Assembly (NCBI RefSeq): GCF_001613205.1
Contig: NZ_BDBX01000051.1
Location: 17,165 to 81,164, forward strand
DNA length: 64,000 bases
DNA from: Nocardia sienata NBRC 100364
GTDB taxonomy: Bacteria > Actinomycetota > Actinomycetes > Mycobacteriales > Mycobacteriaceae
Direction of reading: 5' to 3'
Position 1 is the stretch's first letter. Each line of letters opens with the position of its first letter. The notes beneath the pieces were generated by a model that saw only the letters and a program-made list of their open reading frames with translations, was not told where the DNA came from and did not search any database. The position numbers and the translations under genes are program-made. Shown here piece after piece: positions 14,830 to 23,324 of this stretch.

Positions 14830-16527
14830 TCAGGCCTCGGCCGGTGCCGCGGCCCCGGCCTGTTTGCGGTCGATGATGTCGTGGACCGCGAGGTAGCCGA
14901 AGGCGATCGCTGGTCCGATGGTGGCGCCGGGGCCCGCGTAGGTGTGGCCCATCACCGGGGTCGATACATTGCCCGAGGCATACAGACCCTCGATCGGGGT
15001 GCCGTCCTCGCGCAGCACCCGCGCAGCGGTATCGGCGACCAGGCCACCCTTGGTGCCGAGATCGCCGGGCACCATCTTGGCCGCGTAGAAGGGACCCTGG
15101 ACCAGCGCCGCGAGGCACGGGTTCGGTTTGACGGTCGGGTCCCCGTAGTACCGGTCGTACTGGCTGTCACCGCGGCCGTAGTCCTCGTCCTTACCGGTTT
15201 CGGCGAACTTGTTGAAGCGTTCCACCGTGGCCGCCAGTCTGTCGGCGGGCACACCGATCTTCTCGGCGAGCTCCCGCAGGGTCGCGGCCTTGACGATGAG
15301 GTCGTTCTCCATCCAGCGCGACGGGAACTTCAGGCCCGGCTGCAGGCTGGCGAACATGTACCGGTTGCGGTAGCGCTGGTCGAAGACGAGCCAGGTCGGG
15401 ATGTTCTCGCCGGGGCCCTCGCCCTGGCCGTATTCACCGCCGTACATGGTGTGCACGGCCTCGACGTAGGGCGCGGACTCGTTGCCGAACCGCTCGCCCT
15501 TCGGGTTGATCATGATCGAACCGGGCAGGTTGCGCTCGGACAGCGCGAACCAGGGCTTGCCGCCCTTGAAGATGGTCGGACCCCACCACGCGTCCTCCAT
15601 GAAGCCGATAGCGGCGCCCGCGTCCATACCGGCGACGATGCCATCACCGGTGTTGGTGGCGGCACCGGTTGTCCACTCAGTGGTAATCGGTTCGCGCTGG
15701 TATTTGGCCCGCATCTCGGCGTTGTGTTCGAACCCGCCGCTGCCGAGCACCACGCCGTGGCGTGCGGTGAAGGTGACCGTCTCGCCCTTGTGGGTGGCCT
15801 CCACGCCGGTGACCTTGCCGTTCTCGACGACCAGTTTGGTCATGGGGGTGTCGAGCAGCAGCGGCACGTTCGCGTCCATCAGGCCCTTGCGCATACCGGC
15901 GATGACCGCCTGGCCCATCACCATCAGATGCTTGTTGGTGAACTTGGCCCAATAGGTACGCGCCCCGACGCGCAGGGCCCGCAGCATGCCTTTCGGATGG
16001 CGGCGGATCAGGTTCAGCCGGACGAAGTCGGCCTGGGTGACCGCGACGTTCAGCGGCGCCTTGGAATAGGGCGGATGGATATTGAACCGCTCGTCGCCGA
16101 GGATCTTGGCGTTGAACGGCTTCGGCTCACAGGACCGCCCGCCCGCCCGGCCGCCGGGGGCCTCCGGGTAGTAGTCGGAGTAGCCCTTGACCCAGGTCAT
16201 CTTCAGCGGCGAGTGCGCGAGGACGAAATCCATGGCTTCGGCGCCGCGGTCGATATAGGTATCGATCCGCTCGGCGGGCACCACGTCGCCGATGATGCTG
16301 TGCAGGTACCTGCGCGCTTCCTCGCGGTCGTCGGGACCGCCCGATTCGCGCAGGGCCTTGTTACCGGGGATCCACACCCCGCCGCCCGAGCGCGCGGTAG
16401 ATCCGCCGTAGTACGGCGCCTTCTCCAGGATCACCACACTCAGCCCGTTGTGCGCGGCGGTGAGGGCGGCGGTCATCCCGGCGGCGCCGCTGCCGACCAC
16501 CACCACATCGTATTCCCGATCGTTCAT
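14830..16527 (-). CDS. kstD: 3-ketosteroid delta1-dehydrogenase
   Basis: A 565-residue flavoprotein, almost the same length as M. tuberculosis KstD (563). It has the N-terminal FAD motif YDVVVVGSGAAGMTAALTAA and GGSTARSGGGVWIPGN. The active-site residues known from Rhodococcus KSTD1 are present: a Tyr cluster at 116-120 (KGYSDYYPE), and Tyr530 and Gly534 in GHTYAGPGATIGP. The enzyme introduces the C1-C2 double bond into ring A of 3-ketosteroids; together with 9-hydroxylation by KshAB this breaks ring B. ATG 16527 was chosen because it directly precedes the FAD motif. A perfect KstR box lies two bases upstream of the start, so tight repression by KstR is expected. The maoC gene follows in the same operon. 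Confidence 0.95.
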   Translation of the reverse strand: MNDREYDVVVVGSGAAGMTAALTAAHNGLSVVILEKAPYYGGSTARSGGGVWIPGNKALRESGGPDDREEARRYLHSIIGDVVPAERIDTYIDRGAEAMDFVLAHSPLKMTWVKGYSDYYPEAPGGRAGGRSCEPKPFNAKILGDERFNIHPPYSKAPLNVAVTQADFVRLNLIRRHPKGMLRALRVGARTYWAKFTNKHLMVMGQAVIAGMRKGLMDANVPLLLDTPMTKLVVENGKVTGVEATHKGETVTFTARHGVVLGSGGFEHNAEMRAKYQREPITTEWTTGAATNTGDGIVAGMDAGAAIGFMEDAWWGPTIFKGGKPWFALSERNLPGSIMINPKGERFGNESAPYVEAVHTMYGGEYGQGEGPGENIPTWLVFDQRYRNRYMFASLQPGLKFPSRWMENDLIVKAATLRELAEKIGVPADRLAATVERFNKFAETGKDEDYGRGDSQYDRYYGDPTVKPNPCLAALVQGPFYAAKMVPGDLGTKGGLVADTAARVLREDGTPIEGLYASGNVSTPVMGHTYAGPGATIGPAIAFGYLAVHDIIDRKQAGAAAPAEA

Positions 16528-16528
16528 G

Positions 16529-16542
16529 TAGAACACGTTATA
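16529..16542. promoter_or_regulatory. KstR box between kstD and the divergent flavoprotein gene
   Basis: TAGAACACGTTATA matches the KstR consensus T-nn-AAC-nn-GTT-nn-A at every fixed position. It lies immediately upstream of kstD and 98 bases before the divergent gene at 16640, so it could control both. KstR is the TetR repressor of upper sterol catabolism, relieved by sterol-derived CoA thioesters. Confidence 0.8.
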
Positions 16543-16639
16543 GAATGATGCCGCTGTTGGTCTATGTTGTCTGGCAGAAGACTTGTTCTGCGGCGTAAAC
16601 AGCAGGGAAACTCGTTTCAGTTTGTGGTGGAGTTGGTAG

Positions 16640-18268
16640 ATGGCGCACGAATGGGATCTGGCCGCGGACGTGGTGGTCGTCGGGTACGGCGCGGCGGGCG
16701 CGGCCACGGCCCTGCAGGCCACCGAGGACGGTGCGCAGGTACTCGTGCTGGACCGTTTCACCGGCGGCGGCGCGACCGCACTCTCCGGCGGCATCATCTA
16801 CGCCGGTGGGGGCACCTGGGTGCAGCGCGCCGGTGGTGTCGAGGACACCCCGGAGTTCATGCTGGCCTATCTCGAACGTGAGGTCGGGGACGCGGTCTCC
16901 CCGGCGACGCTGCGGCGTTTCGTCGACGACAGTCCCGCCATGATCGACTGGCTCACCGGGCACGGGGTGCCGTTCGAGGCGTCGCTGTGCCCCTACAAGA
17001 CGTCCTATCCCAACAACGACTACTACCTCTATTACTCCGGCAGCGAGATCTCCGGGGCCTTCGCCGATATCACCCCCGCGCAGCGCGGCCACCGGGTCAA
17101 AGGCTGGGGGACCTCCGGGAAGAAGTTGTTCGCGCCGCTGGCCGAGTCGGCGCAGCGGAGGGGAGTGCGAGTGGAAACGCTCACCACTGCCACCGCCCTG
17201 GTCACCGACGACACCGGCGCGGTCGTGGGAGTCGAATGCCGGAGCCTGCGCGACGCACCTGCCCGCGTCAAGGCGCGCTACGCGCGGCTGGCCGCGATCG
17301 CCGCCAAACCCGGTATCTACTACCCGCCGCTGCGCCGGGCGATGGAGCGACAGCTGGCCCGGCTCGACCGCAGGTACGCGACCACACTCCGGGTCCTGGC
17401 CCGGCGCGCCGTGGTGCTGACCGCGGGCGGCTTCATCGCCAACCGCGAGATGCTGCACGCCTACGCGCCCGCGTACAAGAACGGACTGGCCCTGGGCAGC
17501 TCCGGCGACGACGGCAGCGGGATCGAGCTGGGCCGCAGCGTGGGCGCCGCGACCGACCGGATGGGCAATGTCTCGGCCTGGCGGTTCCTGCTGCCACCGA
17601 GTTCATTGGCCGGAGCATTGCTGGTCGATGGGAAAGGGCAGCGGGTCATCGACGAGACCCGCTACGGCGCAGCGGTCGGCGACGCACTGATCAACCGGCA
17701 CGACGGTATCGGCCTGCTGCTCGCCGACGACGCGCTCATGCGTACCGCCATCTCCCAGATCGGACCACAGGCCGCCTGGTTCCAGCGGATGCAGTTCGAG
17801 GTGATGCGCCGGAAGGCCAAGCGCGGGAACACTCTCGACGAGGTCGCCGCCGCCGCGGGTGTCGACCCGGCGGGATTGCGCGAAACCGTCGCCGCGCACA
17901 ACAGCGCCTACGCGACGGGCGCACCCGACCCGGTGGGCAAACCGGCCGAATACGTCCGCCCCGTCGGCGCCGGCCCGTACTGGATGCTGAACGTCTCGAT
18001 CGAGCCGAGCCTGACCAATCCGTGCCCGATGTTCACAGTCGGCGGCCTGGTGGTCGACGAGCAGACCGGAGCGGTGCGCGATACGCACGGCGGTGAGATC
18101 CGGGGCCTGTACGCGGCGGGCCGGACAGCCGCCGGGATATGCGTGAATTCCTATGTCAGCGGTTTGTCCCTGGCAGATTGCATTTTTTCCGGCCGTCGTG
18201 CGGGCCGTAGCGCGGCGGGCGAAGCGTTGTCCGTGGAAGGCGTGTCCGGAGAGCGCACTGTGGGGTAG
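16640..18268 (+). CDS. FAD-binding dehydrogenase of the KstD/fumarate-reductase family (Rv0785-like)
   Basis: A 542-residue flavoprotein. The FAD motif DVVVVGYGAAGAATALQATE is at residue 10, with GGGATALSGGIIYAGGG after it. The C-terminal motif AGICVNSYVSGLSLADCIFS with GRRAG is that of a KstD-like subgroup that includes M. tuberculosis Rv0785, and differs from the YAGPG end of true delta1-dehydrogenases. It may act on a ketosteroid at another position (delta4 type) or on another polycyclic substrate; this is open. It is divergent from kstD and shares the intergenic KstR box. GGAG lies about 10 bases before the ATG. Confidence 0.85.
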   Translation: MAHEWDLAADVVVVGYGAAGAATALQATEDGAQVLVLDRFTGGGATALSGGIIYAGGGTWVQRAGGVEDTPEFMLAYLEREVGDAVSPATLRRFVDDSPAMIDWLTGHGVPFEASLCPYKTSYPNNDYYLYYSGSEISGAFADITPAQRGHRVKGWGTSGKKLFAPLAESAQRRGVRVETLTTATALVTDDTGAVVGVECRSLRDAPARVKARYARLAAIAAKPGIYYPPLRRAMERQLARLDRRYATTLRVLARRAVVLTAGGFIANREMLHAYAPAYKNGLALGSSGDDGSGIELGRSVGAATDRMGNVSAWRFLLPPSSLAGALLVDGKGQRVIDETRYGAAVGDALINRHDGIGLLLADDALMRTAISQIGPQAAWFQRMQFEVMRRKAKRGNTLDEVAAAAGVDPAGLRETVAAHNSAYATGAPDPVGKPAEYVRPVGAGPYWMLNVSIEPSLTNPCPMFTVGGLVVDEQTGAVRDTHGGEIRGLYAAGRTAAGICVNSYVSGLSLADCIFSGRRAGRSAAGEALSVEGVSGERTVG

Positions 18269-18271
18269 GGA

Positions 18272-18862
18272 TCAAACACCGGAGGCGCAGCCGATTTCGC
18301 GGCCTACGTCGGCGGGGACGCCGTGCCTGTTCACGCAGTCGAGGCCCTCGCCGACATCGATTACGCGCCAGTGCAGGTGCCCGTCCTGCTCGGAGTACTC
18401 GAACAGATACATGACCGGGTGGAGAGTGCCCTCCGGTTGAGCCCAGGCCGATGCGAAGGTGTCGCTGCACCGTGCTTGTTCGAGATCGGCCAGGGGGTAT
18501 CGGGGCATCCCCGTCATTCTCAACGTGGTGATCAGGTACTCGTCGGTCACCTCGGCACAAGGGTAGGCAACCGGCTGCGCGGCAGGTGGTTCCGGGGCCG
18601 GAGGCGCGGCCGGCGGTTCGGCCGCCGGCGGTTCGGCTATGGGTGGAGCGGCCGGCGGTTCGGCTACTGGAGGTGCGGCCGGTGGCTCGGCGACCGGCGG
18701 CGCAGCCTCCACAGCGGGCACCGTGGTCGGTGCAGTAGATGCAGTTGCCGCAACCGTGGTCGATGTTGACGGACCGGCATTGGACGCACCGTCACCGTCA
18801 CATGCCGTAACAGTCATCGCGATGGTGGCCGCGGCGGCAGCGAACAGAGCGGGTCGGATCAT
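18272..18862 (-). CDS. Proline-rich repeat lipoprotein
   Basis: A 196-residue protein with an N-terminal export signal (MIRPALFAAAAATIAMTVTAC) ending in a lipobox-like V-T-A-C, so the Cys at 21 is probably lipidated. A Thr/Ser-rich linker is followed by a Pro/Ala/Glu repeat region at about residues 53-98 with units of the form PPVAEPPAA. The C-terminal folded part (PCAEVTDEYLITTLRM onward) holds four Cys and an aromatic-rich segment HLHWRVIDVGEG. The repeats likely span the cell wall and display the terminal domain. No name can be given. Confidence 0.82.
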   Translation of the reverse strand: MIRPALFAAAAATIAMTVTACDGDGASNAGPSTSTTVAATASTAPTTVPAVEAAPPVAEPPAAPPVAEPPAAPPIAEPPAAEPPAAPPAPEPPAAQPVAYPCAEVTDEYLITTLRMTGMPRYPLADLEQARCSDTFASAWAQPEGTLHPVMYLFEYSEQDGHLHWRVIDVGEGLDCVNRHGVPADVGREIGCASGV

Positions 18863-19132
18863 ATTGCCTCCCTGGTGAAGCCGTCCCCCCGGGACAGCTG
18901 GAACTGAAACAGCTGGGTCGGCTTCGCTTTCGTCCGAGCCGCACCGTTGCCGTGGCGACTGCGCCGATCGCTCGACCTTCGCCTGACAATCGACCGCGAA
19001 TCATGGGACGTTACAAACAGCGAGACAGTGACCGTGACCGGCGTTGCAGTAGAGCACGTCTCAGGCACCCGACACGTCGGCGATGCGCGGATCCCGCATT
19101 GAACCGGTTGTGCTCCGATAGCTTTGATCGAT

Positions 19133-19192
19133 ATGAGCAAGAATCCCATTGACCAGCGTCTGGCCGCGGAGCAGCCCGCGTGGACGTCTTAA
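19133..19192 (+). pseudogene. Possible truncated gene start (19 residues)
   Basis: ATG 19133 opens MSKNPIDQRLAAEQPAWTS and then a stop. The peptide resembles the start of a cytoplasmic protein and ends where the IS5-like remnant begins, as if a gene had been cut by the insertion. There is no clear ribosome site. This is an inference from position only. Confidence 0.22.
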
Positions 19193-19204
19193 CCCGGGTT
19201 CCTG

Positions 19205-19375
19205 GGGAAGGTCTTCCCAGCCGATCCCGGTGAACAGCACGAACACAATCCCTTACAACACCAGCCGGTCGTCCATCCGAGCAGGCCCGGGCGTTCCCGG
19301 AGCCCTCACCGGCAGTAGCGGTTCGATCACCACCCACAACTCGTCGTCCCACGATCCACGGCGCCGATACAGCGA
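19205..19375 (-). mobile_element. IS5-family transposase remnant, left of the NACHT gene
   Basis: The minus strand encodes the N-terminal DUF4096-type part of an IS5-family transposase: SWDDELWVVIEPLLPV, ARMDDRLVL, an in-frame TAA at 19253-19255, then GIVFVLFTGIGWEDLPQE. The sequence stops matching after LPQE and the DDE catalytic part is absent. It is therefore a dead fragment of about 57 codons. It lies 134 bases before the NACHT gene. Confidence 0.75.
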
Positions 19376-19508
19376 AACCGGCTGCACCACAGCCAGGTTC
19401 ATTGCCGGTCGAGCGATCCTGTCAGGAGCTCTAAGGACTGCGACGAAGCTATCCCGCATACTCGCTATAGTCGGTACAGGTAGCGGACAGCGCTTCAACG
19501 GGGGCAAG

Positions 19509-22319
19509 ATGAGTACACTCGGCATCGGAGGAATTGTTCTTGGGCGGATTGCTGGTGCAGCCGCTGCGCCACTCCTCGCCCATGCCCGAAAGAAGCTTGG
19601 TCAACGGGGGATCGGTTCTACCGATATTTTTACTGCAAAAGAACTTTCAAGCGGGCCGCACCAGTCTCAGTATTGGCCCGTAAGTCTAATGAACCATTTG
19701 CCGCGAGGCGTAACCCAATCGGACATCAACCGCATCGTCGAGTCTCCCGAGTTCCGGGTAATGTGTCGTCAGTTGGTGGCCTCCTATCTGACAGGACAGA
19801 AACCGGCTTACGAAGCGGATATTTTCCGCGAAATCGACGAACTATTTATAGCGAAGTTGCATGTCGAACCGGAACAATTCGCGCGATATTCGGCGCAGCT
19901 ACGGCCTCACTTATTGGACGCCTGCCGCACTGCGGGAAAGCAGATACTCGCAAAGCTGCAGGACAAGCATCAAGCAGTGGACTGGGCATTGCAAGAGGTA
20001 GCGTCCGATGCGCTGGTGTCAATAAAAAGGTACTTAAAGGATCTGCTGCACGATCCCAATAGTGATCTGGCCTGGATTGGCGAATATTTGCGCCAGTTCA
20101 GTGCTATGCACTCAGAAATAGAACTACCCGACTTGAATCATAGGATGAAAGTAGATAGGCGCGACATATTTACTTACACTGACATCTCGATCGAGCGGCA
20201 GTCGTACTGTGGGGAATCTGGATACCGCCAGTTTATATCCGATCTCGACAGGGTAGTTATCCTCGGGGCGCCGGGTGCGGGTAAGTCAACGTCTACAACC
20301 ATACTTGCACTGGATAGCATCGATATCGGCTACGTGCCTTTCTATGTTAGGTTGCGTGACCTTGAGGCTACGGAAATAAACGTATCATTACATATCTCCG
20401 ATATGCTGTCGCGCCGATACCAACTGAATGCCGTCACCCCGAAAGCCGTGGATCGGATTCTGACGGAACGCGACTCCGTGGTAATATTTGACGGGCTGGA
20501 CGAGGTTCGGACCGTGGCGGGTCGAAGGCGTATCGCTACTACAATAGAAGTGTTCTCGCGCCGCTTCCCTTTCGCAAAAGTGATCACCACTTGCCGTGCG
20601 ATTGGCTATCTAAATGCAAAATTGCAGGACTCGATATTTACCACCGCGGAAATTGGTGAACTCAAACCTGATCAGATTCGCGAATATACGCGCAAGTGGT
20701 TCAGTATTCAGGAAATGCGGCACGGTTGGACCGTCGACAGCTTCGTGGAAGACTTCTGGGAAAGCGCGAAGTCGTCACTAGACTTGATGCGTAACCCGTT
20801 AATCCTTGCATTCGTCTGCGTGATGTACCGAGGGCGTAGGTTCATACCGCAAAGCCGAGTACGGCTGTTTGAGCAGTGCGCGAGTCTCCTGCTCGGAGAA
20901 TGGGACCATGTGAGGGGGGTCCGCACCAAGTCGGAAATTCCGGAATCGGATCTAGTGGAGTTCTCGCTTGCGCGTCTGGCGTATCTTGGGGAAAAGAAGC
21001 CACTTGCAGAGAGTGCAGCTCGCAATGACTTGGTGCAACAACTAACCGGCCACTGGACGGGGTCGCATTCTGTAGCTACGGTCCAGGTTGACGAGTTGGT
21101 GGCATTCTTTCGAGAAAGGGCATGGCTATATACCGAGGTCGGTCAAGACGAGGATCACAACTTACTCTTCGGGTTCACCCATCAAAGTTTTCGCGAATAC
21201 TTCGCAGCCACGTATCTGATCTGCATCCTGAAGCTTGAGATCGGAGCTCTGGCTGAGCTACTCTATAAGGTCTCAACCGACGGCACCGAGGAGATATTCG
21301 TTCAGAGCGCCATAATAATGTACCAAACACGGCGCTCAGAGACTCCGGCCGAGCTAATGTTGGCGATCATTCGTCGACTCATGGATCGACCAAGCCACAC
21401 AACCGGTACTGCGCTCAGAATTCTCGCCGAGGCCGCCGAGGGAGTCCGATTGACCCCGCAGGCCATAGAGGCGCTGTCAAAAGCGGCAGTAAAACGTATC
21501 GGCGAGGGGGACTGGGAAACAGCAGCTTATATACTGAGGCCTACCCACCGGCATTCAGAGGCTATAAGCGAGCACTTTATCGCTATAATGGTTGCCGCGC
21601 TTAGGCAAAATCACTACATCAAAAGTTCTACGTGGACGATCGCATCCAACTTTGAATACACGCGTGGGATGGGCAGGGATTCCTCGACGGTGTTGATATG
21701 TAAAGCATTGCGAAGTGCATGCTTGTATCACCCGGCCATCAGCGATGATGTAGCCGTACTTGAGAAAAGTCCTCTACTATTCTACAAGTTTGGGCAACTA
21801 AACTACCTACTCTCGGACGTGTCTACTTATTGGAACGCATATAGATTACTATATTCGACCACGATCAATCTTGGCCTTGCGCCTATGTCTGCATTTCAGT
21901 GGATAGTAGATTGCTTCATAAACTCTAGAGACCTATATCTGGATAAGGTTCGCGCGATAAATGTTCTTCGCGCTTTCAGAGAAGCGGCGCTGAGATTCGG
22001 ATTGCCCAGCAAATTGGCGTATACTCCGTGGTACTCGGTTACCGATTATGAAATACCCGACCTCGAGCGACTTTGCCGCATAATATCCAATTATCCTCAG
22101 GCAATTCGAGATGGGCTGTCGATTCTCTTGCTGGGTGCATATGAGTTGGAAATGTATCTTCCTATCTCCGCAAACAGGATGCACAGAGAGATCGAAAACT
22201 ATCAGAATCGCAAAGAAGAGGCATTCCGGGCACTGCGCGCCGTAGAGTGCTCTCGCGACATATCAATTCTCGTACGCGATTGGGACAGCAATCAGGGAAT
22301 TTGGGATATTAATCACTGA
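19509..22319 (+). CDS. NACHT-domain NTPase (bacterial NLR-like, probable defence protein)
   Basis: A 936-residue STAND NTPase. Walker A GAPGAGKS is at residues 253-260, the NACHT-type Walker B VVIFDGLDE at about 324-332, and the NACHT end motif FTHQSFREYFAATYLI at 556-571. Residues 1-250 are mostly helical; residues 4-24 (LGIGGIVLGRIAGAAAAPLL) are Gly/Ala-rich and hydrophobic. Residues 580-936 are helical and match no repeat I know; they would be the sensor. ATG 19509 has GGGG nine bases upstream. Base composition is clearly more A/T-rich than neighbours, with ATA, TTA and AGA codons that are rare elsewhere in the window. It is flanked by two IS5-type remnants. Bacterial NACHT proteins of this size often act in phage defence; no separate effector gene is present. 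Confidence 0.88.
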   Translation: MSTLGIGGIVLGRIAGAAAAPLLAHARKKLGQRGIGSTDIFTAKELSSGPHQSQYWPVSLMNHLPRGVTQSDINRIVESPEFRVMCRQLVASYLTGQKPAYEADIFREIDELFIAKLHVEPEQFARYSAQLRPHLLDACRTAGKQILAKLQDKHQAVDWALQEVASDALVSIKRYLKDLLHDPNSDLAWIGEYLRQFSAMHSEIELPDLNHRMKVDRRDIFTYTDISIERQSYCGESGYRQFISDLDRVVILGAPGAGKSTSTTILALDSIDIGYVPFYVRLRDLEATEINVSLHISDMLSRRYQLNAVTPKAVDRILTERDSVVIFDGLDEVRTVAGRRRIATTIEVFSRRFPFAKVITTCRAIGYLNAKLQDSIFTTAEIGELKPDQIREYTRKWFSIQEMRHGWTVDSFVEDFWESAKSSLDLMRNPLILAFVCVMYRGRRFIPQSRVRLFEQCASLLLGEWDHVRGVRTKSEIPESDLVEFSLARLAYLGEKKPLAESAARNDLVQQLTGHWTGSHSVATVQVDELVAFFRERAWLYTEVGQDEDHNLLFGFTHQSFREYFAATYLICILKLEIGALAELLYKVSTDGTEEIFVQSAIIMYQTRRSETPAELMLAIIRRLMDRPSHTTGTALRILAEAAEGVRLTPQAIEALSKAAVKRIGEGDWETAAYILRPTHRHSEAISEHFIAIMVAALRQNHYIKSSTWTIASNFEYTRGMGRDSSTVLICKALRSACLYHPAISDDVAVLEKSPLLFYKFGQLNYLLSDVSTYWNAYRLLYSTTINLGLAPMSAFQWIVDCFINSRDLYLDKVRAINVLRAFREAALRFGLPSKLAYTPWYSVTDYEIPDLERLCRIISNYPQAIRDGLSILLLGAYELEMYLPISANRMHREIENYQNRKEEAFRALRAVECSRDISILVRDWDSNQGIWDINH

Positions 22320-22402
22320 GGAGCTTTGCGCATAGAAACTCGATTTGCGACTAAGAGGGTGTCTTGCGCGGTTGTAATTCGTTGTCCGGCATGATGTGAC
22401 CG

Positions 22403-22650
22403 GTGGTCGACAGGCTGACTCAGAGCCTGATCCCGGATACGTTGTGGGACATGTGAAACCGTTACTACCTGAGTTCACGCCCAGGCTGCAGGGTGGCGGG
22501 ACTGCTCCGGTGGACGAGTGGGCAGTGTTCACCGCATTGGCGTTCGTGTTGACCAGCGGGTGCGCGTGGCGGCATCTGCCGCCGTCGTTCGGGGTGAGCG
22601 TGCCGACCGTGCATCGCCGGTTCATGGTGTGGGCTGATGCCGGGGTCTTC
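22403..22650 (+). mobile_element. IS5-family transposase remnant, right of the NACHT gene
   Basis: The segment reads VVDRLTQSLIPDTLWDM, then after a shift of frame VKPLLPEFTPRLQGGGTAPV, EWAVFTALAFVLTSGCAWRH and LPPSFGVSVPTVHRRFMVWA up to DAGVF. This is the N-terminal domain of an IS5-type transposase, of a different subtype from the remnant at 19205. It has lost two bases near 22450 and all of its catalytic domain. GAGGGTGTCTTGCG at about 22354 resembles an IS end. Confidence 0.75.
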
Positions 22651-22745
22651 GACGGCCCCGGCCCGTCGGCTGCGCCACGAGTCGGCGGCGCGCAGCCGGC
22701 GGGCCGGGGGCTCGGGCGGCGGCGCGGCGGCCATCGGCGCCGGGC

Positions 22746-23252
22746 TCAGTTCTGCTGGGCCGATCTCCACTCGGCCGGCGCGGAGCCCAATGCGGTGGCC
22801 TGGGGGTTGACCGTATCGCGCACGATGCGTAACGCGCAGAGAAGTGCGTCGAGTTGTTCGGTGGTGAGCAGGTCTATGAGCCAGTGCTGGATTGCGTCGA
22901 GGTAGAGCGGCAGGACTTGTTCGAGTCGTTGAGCCCCCGCCTCGGTGAGGGTGGCGTAGGAGACGCGCCGGTCGGCGGGGTCCAGTTCGCGGACCGACAG
23001 GCCGCCGCGGGACAGCCGGTCGACCAGCCGGGTGACACCGCTGGTGGACAACGAAGTCTGGTTCGCGAGGTCGGTCATGCGCAACCGCCGACCGGGGGAG
23101 CGGCTCAGCCGGATCAACGCATTGAGGTCGAGACCGGACAACCCGTGCGCTTTCCAGACGGGTTCCATCCGCGCGAGCAGGCCCTCGTGCGTCTCGAACA
23201 GCAGCCCCATCGCTGTGAGCCGGGGGTCGTCGAACAAGTCACTGGCGCTCAT
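22746..23252 (-). CDS. MarR-family transcriptional regulator
   Basis: A 168-residue winged-helix protein. Dimer helices at both ends frame a DNA-binding core LNALIRLSRSPGRRLRMTDL, SLSTSGVTRLVDRLSRGGLS and the wing RELDPADRRVSYATLTEAG. ATG 23252 is preferred (MSASDLFDDPRL); the frame continues upstream into the promoter. It is divergent from the SGNH hydrolase gene, 72 bases away, which is the likely target besides its own promoter. Ligand unknown. Confidence 0.87.
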   Translation of the reverse strand: MSASDLFDDPRLTAMGLLFETHEGLLARMEPVWKAHGLSGLDLNALIRLSRSPGRRLRMTDLANQTSLSTSGVTRLVDRLSRGGLSVRELDPADRRVSYATLTEAGAQRLEQVLPLYLDAIQHWLIDLLTTEQLDALLCALRIVRDTVNPQATALGSAPAEWRSAQQN

Positions 23253-23324
23253 GTCCCTGAACCTACCAGAAGCCTGATGCGCGGATAGTTGACACGCGTA
23301 ATATTGACGTGCAACATACGTCCT

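Noticed and set aside
14764..16548. Long plus-strand frame opposite kstD
   Set aside because: A shadow of kstD and the start of maoC. Its His/Arg/Gly-rich product has no domain, while kstD has all active-site residues.
18600..18720. Short tandem units that might suggest a CRISPR array
   Set aside because: They are the codons of the Pro-rich PPVAEPPAA repeats of the lipoprotein. There are no unique spacers, and no cas genes occur anywhere in the window.
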